Shown: piece by piece, positions 62,293 through 64,000 of the stretch
How the letters are laid out: every line of letters starts with the position of its first letter
Numbering within the stretch: the stretch's first letter is position 1
Assembly: GCA_017302165.1 (NCBI GenBank)
Contig: JAFLCW010000001.1
Coordinates: 434,001-498,000 of the forward strand
DNA from: Alphaproteobacteria bacterium
GTDB taxonomy: Bacteria; Pseudomonadota; Alphaproteobacteria; Micavibrionales; Micavibrionaceae
Length of the DNA: 64,000 bases
Direction: 5' to 3'
The notes under the pieces: model-generated
Database searches by the model: none
What the model was told of the DNA's origin: nothing
What the model saw: only the letters and a program-made list of their open reading frames with translations
Made by a program: the position numbers and the translations under genes

Positions 62293-63809
62293 GTTTCAAA
62301 TTGATCTGCCACGAATTGATTGAGTAATTTGACCCCAAAACCGGCGCCGCCTTTGGGGCCTGAGGGCATGTCTTTGGTTTGCATCATTTTTCCGGCAATA
62401 TCGAGATGCGCCCACGGCGTATCTTTTTCAATGAACCGTTCCAAAAACCCGGCCGCCGTGCAGGCGCCGCCATAACGACCCGCATTCCCCATGTTGTTGA
62501 GGTCAGACAACACCCCATCCATGGCCTTGCGGTAGGCCTCATCAAGGGGCATCCGCCAGAGTTTTTCTCCGGTGGTTTGCGACGCCGCGTTCAATCCCTG
62601 CCAGAGTTTGTCGTTATTCACGAACGCGCCGCAATATTCCATCCCCAGGGCCACCATAATTGCCCCGGTCAAGGTCGCGAGGTCAATAATGTGAGAAGGT
62701 TTATAGGTGCGCTGGACATAGGTCAGGGCATCGCACAGCACTAAACGCCCTTCGGCGTCGGTATTGAAAACCTCAATTGTTTTGCCAGACAAAGATGTGA
62801 CAATATCTCCTGGCCGTACGGCATTATGCGAGGGCATGTTTTCAGCCAGTCCGACGATCCCTACCACATTGACTTTCGCTTTTCGTCCTGCAAGCGCTTT
62901 CATCAACCCGACTACGGCGGCAGAACCACCCATATCCATTTTCATGTCTTCCATACCGGCGGCGGGCTTAATGGAAATTCCGCCTGTATCGAAGGTCACG
63001 CCCTTGCCGACAAAGGCAATGGGTGGTTTGTTTTTGGCACTGGGTTTGCCGTTCCACCGCATGACCACCACGCAGGGTTTGCGGGCAGAGCCTTGTCCGA
63101 CAGCCAAATGGGCTCCGAATCCTAATTTTTTCATTTTTGCCATATCCAGAATCTCAACGCTGATCCCCAGCGGTTTCAGTTCCTTGCGGATAATGGCGGC
63201 ATAACTTTCGGGATATAGAATATTCGGGGGTTCATTCATCACATCCCGCGCCAGATAAATACCCTGGGCAACGGCCTCAAGTGTCTTGAATGTTTTTTTG
63301 GCGTCGGCCTCATGCGGCGTGACAAAATGAATGGGTAGGGTATGCGCTGGTTTTTTGGTCTCACTTTTTTCTGTTTTGTATTTATCAAAACGATACCCGC
63401 GCAACATCATACCATAGGCCATATGGGCACTAGCTTTTTCGGCACGCGCCGTCATATCTGGATGCTGGGGGGCGCGCACATGGACATCTGTTGCCCCGTG
63501 TGCCACCAAAGCGGGATAAAGCATACCGCCCAGCGTTTCACAGGCAAGGTCGTTCAACTTTTTGGCCTGACCGACCCCCAGCAAGATAACCTGACGGGGA
63601 CCTTTTCCCTTGGGGAGGGTATATTTTAATATCTGACCCTGCTTGCCCTCAAAGGCGGGGTTGCGTGCCATAATGTCCTGAAGATATTTTTGGCTGGAAG
63701 TATCCAGATGACTAAGGTTTTTATCAAATTTTTTGTTCTCATAGACACAGATAACCGCTGTATCTATTTTGGCCGGAGAAGAGGCAGAGAAAGAAAAGCG
63801 AAGACGCAT
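62289..63809 (-). CDS. pepA: Leucyl aminopeptidase (M17)
   Basis: 506 residues. Cytosolic two-metal aminopeptidase. Metal ligands lie in GKGVTFDTGGISIKP and MKMDMGGSAAV, plus the signature NTDAEGRLVLCDAL. The N-terminal macro-like domain is about residues 1-165. Divergent from lptF, as in E. coli. In E. coli PepA is also a DNA-binding regulator; not shown here. Confidence 0.97.
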   Translation of the reverse strand: MRLRFSFSASSPAKIDTAVICVYENKKFDKNLSHLDTSSQKYLQDIMARNPAFEGKQGQILKYTLPKGKGPRQVILLGVGQAKKLNDLACETLGGMLYPALVAHGATDVHVRAPQHPDMTARAEKASAHMAYGMMLRGYRFDKYKTEKSETKKPAHTLPIHFVTPHEADAKKTFKTLEAVAQGIYLARDVMNEPPNILYPESYAAIIRKELKPLGISVEILDMAKMKKLGFGAHLAVGQGSARKPCVVVMRWNGKPSAKNKPPIAFVGKGVTFDTGGISIKPAAGMEDMKMDMGGSAAVVGLMKALAGRKAKVNVVGIVGLAENMPSHNAVRPGDIVTSLSGKTIEVFNTDAEGRLVLCDALTYVQRTYKPSHIIDLATLTGAIMVALGMEYCGAFVNNDKLWQGLNAASQTTGEKLWRMPLDEAYRKAMDGVLSDLNNMGNAGRYGGACTAAGFLERFIEKDTPWAHLDIAGKMMQTKDMPSGPKGGAGFGVKLLNQFVADQFET

Positions 63810-63889
63810 TGGGTTGTTTTCCCTTGGGGTGCGGGTTAAGGTGATATGCCGTATTAAATATAAAGATATTTTATGTTTCGGCCATAAAA

Positions 63890-63922
63890 GATCAAGAAAA
63901 GATCAAGAAAGGATCAAGAAAT
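63890..63922. repeat. Three 11-bp tandem repeats before lptF
   Basis: GATCAAGAAAA, GATCAAGAAAG, GATCAAGAAAT in direct order at 63890, 63901 and 63912. The period is about one DNA turn, and the array ends seven bases before the lptF ATG, in the pepA-lptF divergent gap. Confidence 0.85.
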
Positions 63923-63929
63923 ATTCCGG

Positions 63930-64000
63930 ATGATTTTTGATCGGTACTTATTTCGGCAGGTGGGGGGGGCCTTTGTTTTAATCGCGCTGACGCTTTCGGC
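63930..64000 (+). CDS. lptF: LPS export permease LptF (cut by window end)
   Basis: Only the first 23 codons are present: MIFDRYLFRQVGGAFVLIAL, followed by TLS. This is the cytosolic lead and first membrane helix of YjgP/YjgQ-family permeases that pull lipopolysaccharide from the inner membrane with LptB and LptG. Position opposite pepA supports LptF over LptG. No strong Shine-Dalgarno is visible, only the AAG-rich tandem repeats. Confidence 0.8.
   Translation, partial: MIFDRYLFRQVGGAFVLIALTLS

Overview
The window reads as chromosome of an alphaproteobacterium. The str, S10, spc and alpha ribosomal clusters run together without a break. rpmJ is missing from the alpha operon, RpoA begins with the alphaproteobacterial [10 protein letters not shown] sequence, and ATP12, DUF3035 and CycM-like cytochrome c genes are present. 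Many small orphan proteins and lysine/alanine-rich tails on ribosomal proteins suggest a deep branch near Rhodospirillales or Micavibrio-like bacteria. That placement is inference, not a database result.

Layout. 1-2.0 kb: two orphan genes, tRNA-Trp and a reverse-strand orphan. 2.0-5.4 kb: a compact set of SDR protein, iron-sulfur photolyase, a 48-residue DUF2256 protein and pdxA, lying between tRNA-Trp and secE, which are usually neighbours. 5.5-18.5 kb: secE-nusG, two orphan genes, then rplKA, rplJL and rpoBC, which have separate promoters and terminators. 18.6-19.3 kb: another orphan gene. 19.4-38.7 kb: rpsL-rpsG-fusA-tuf, the S10 and spc genes through rplO, secY-adk and rpsM-rpsK-rpoA-rplQ, closed by a terminator shared with convergent panB.

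39.5-50.8 kb: periplasmic MsrB with a thioredoxin-like partner, a Do-type protease, rarA, a DUF429-like protein, crcB, an RluC-type pseudouridine synthase, an AsmA-like protein, ATP12, tag, an XRE regulator with an array of operator-like half-sites, an ABC exporter and pirin. 50.8-59.2 kb, reverse strand: lspA-DUF3035-M16-M16-pgi-mutL-membrane protein-purN. 59.3-64 kb: an orphan gene, a 59-residue conserved-looking protein behind pheA, a membrane-anchored cytochrome c, holC-pepA, and the first codons of lptF.

Most of the window is core translation, transcription and envelope housekeeping. I found no CRISPR array, transposase, prophage or clear defence system. The less ordinary items are the photolyase/DUF2256/SDR module, a 35-bp palindrome over the promoter and ribosome-binding site of a gene behind nusG, a terminator-like hairpin just before rplJ, an insertion in S7, repeated H1-like tails on ribosomal proteins, and the half-site array upstream of the XRE regulator.
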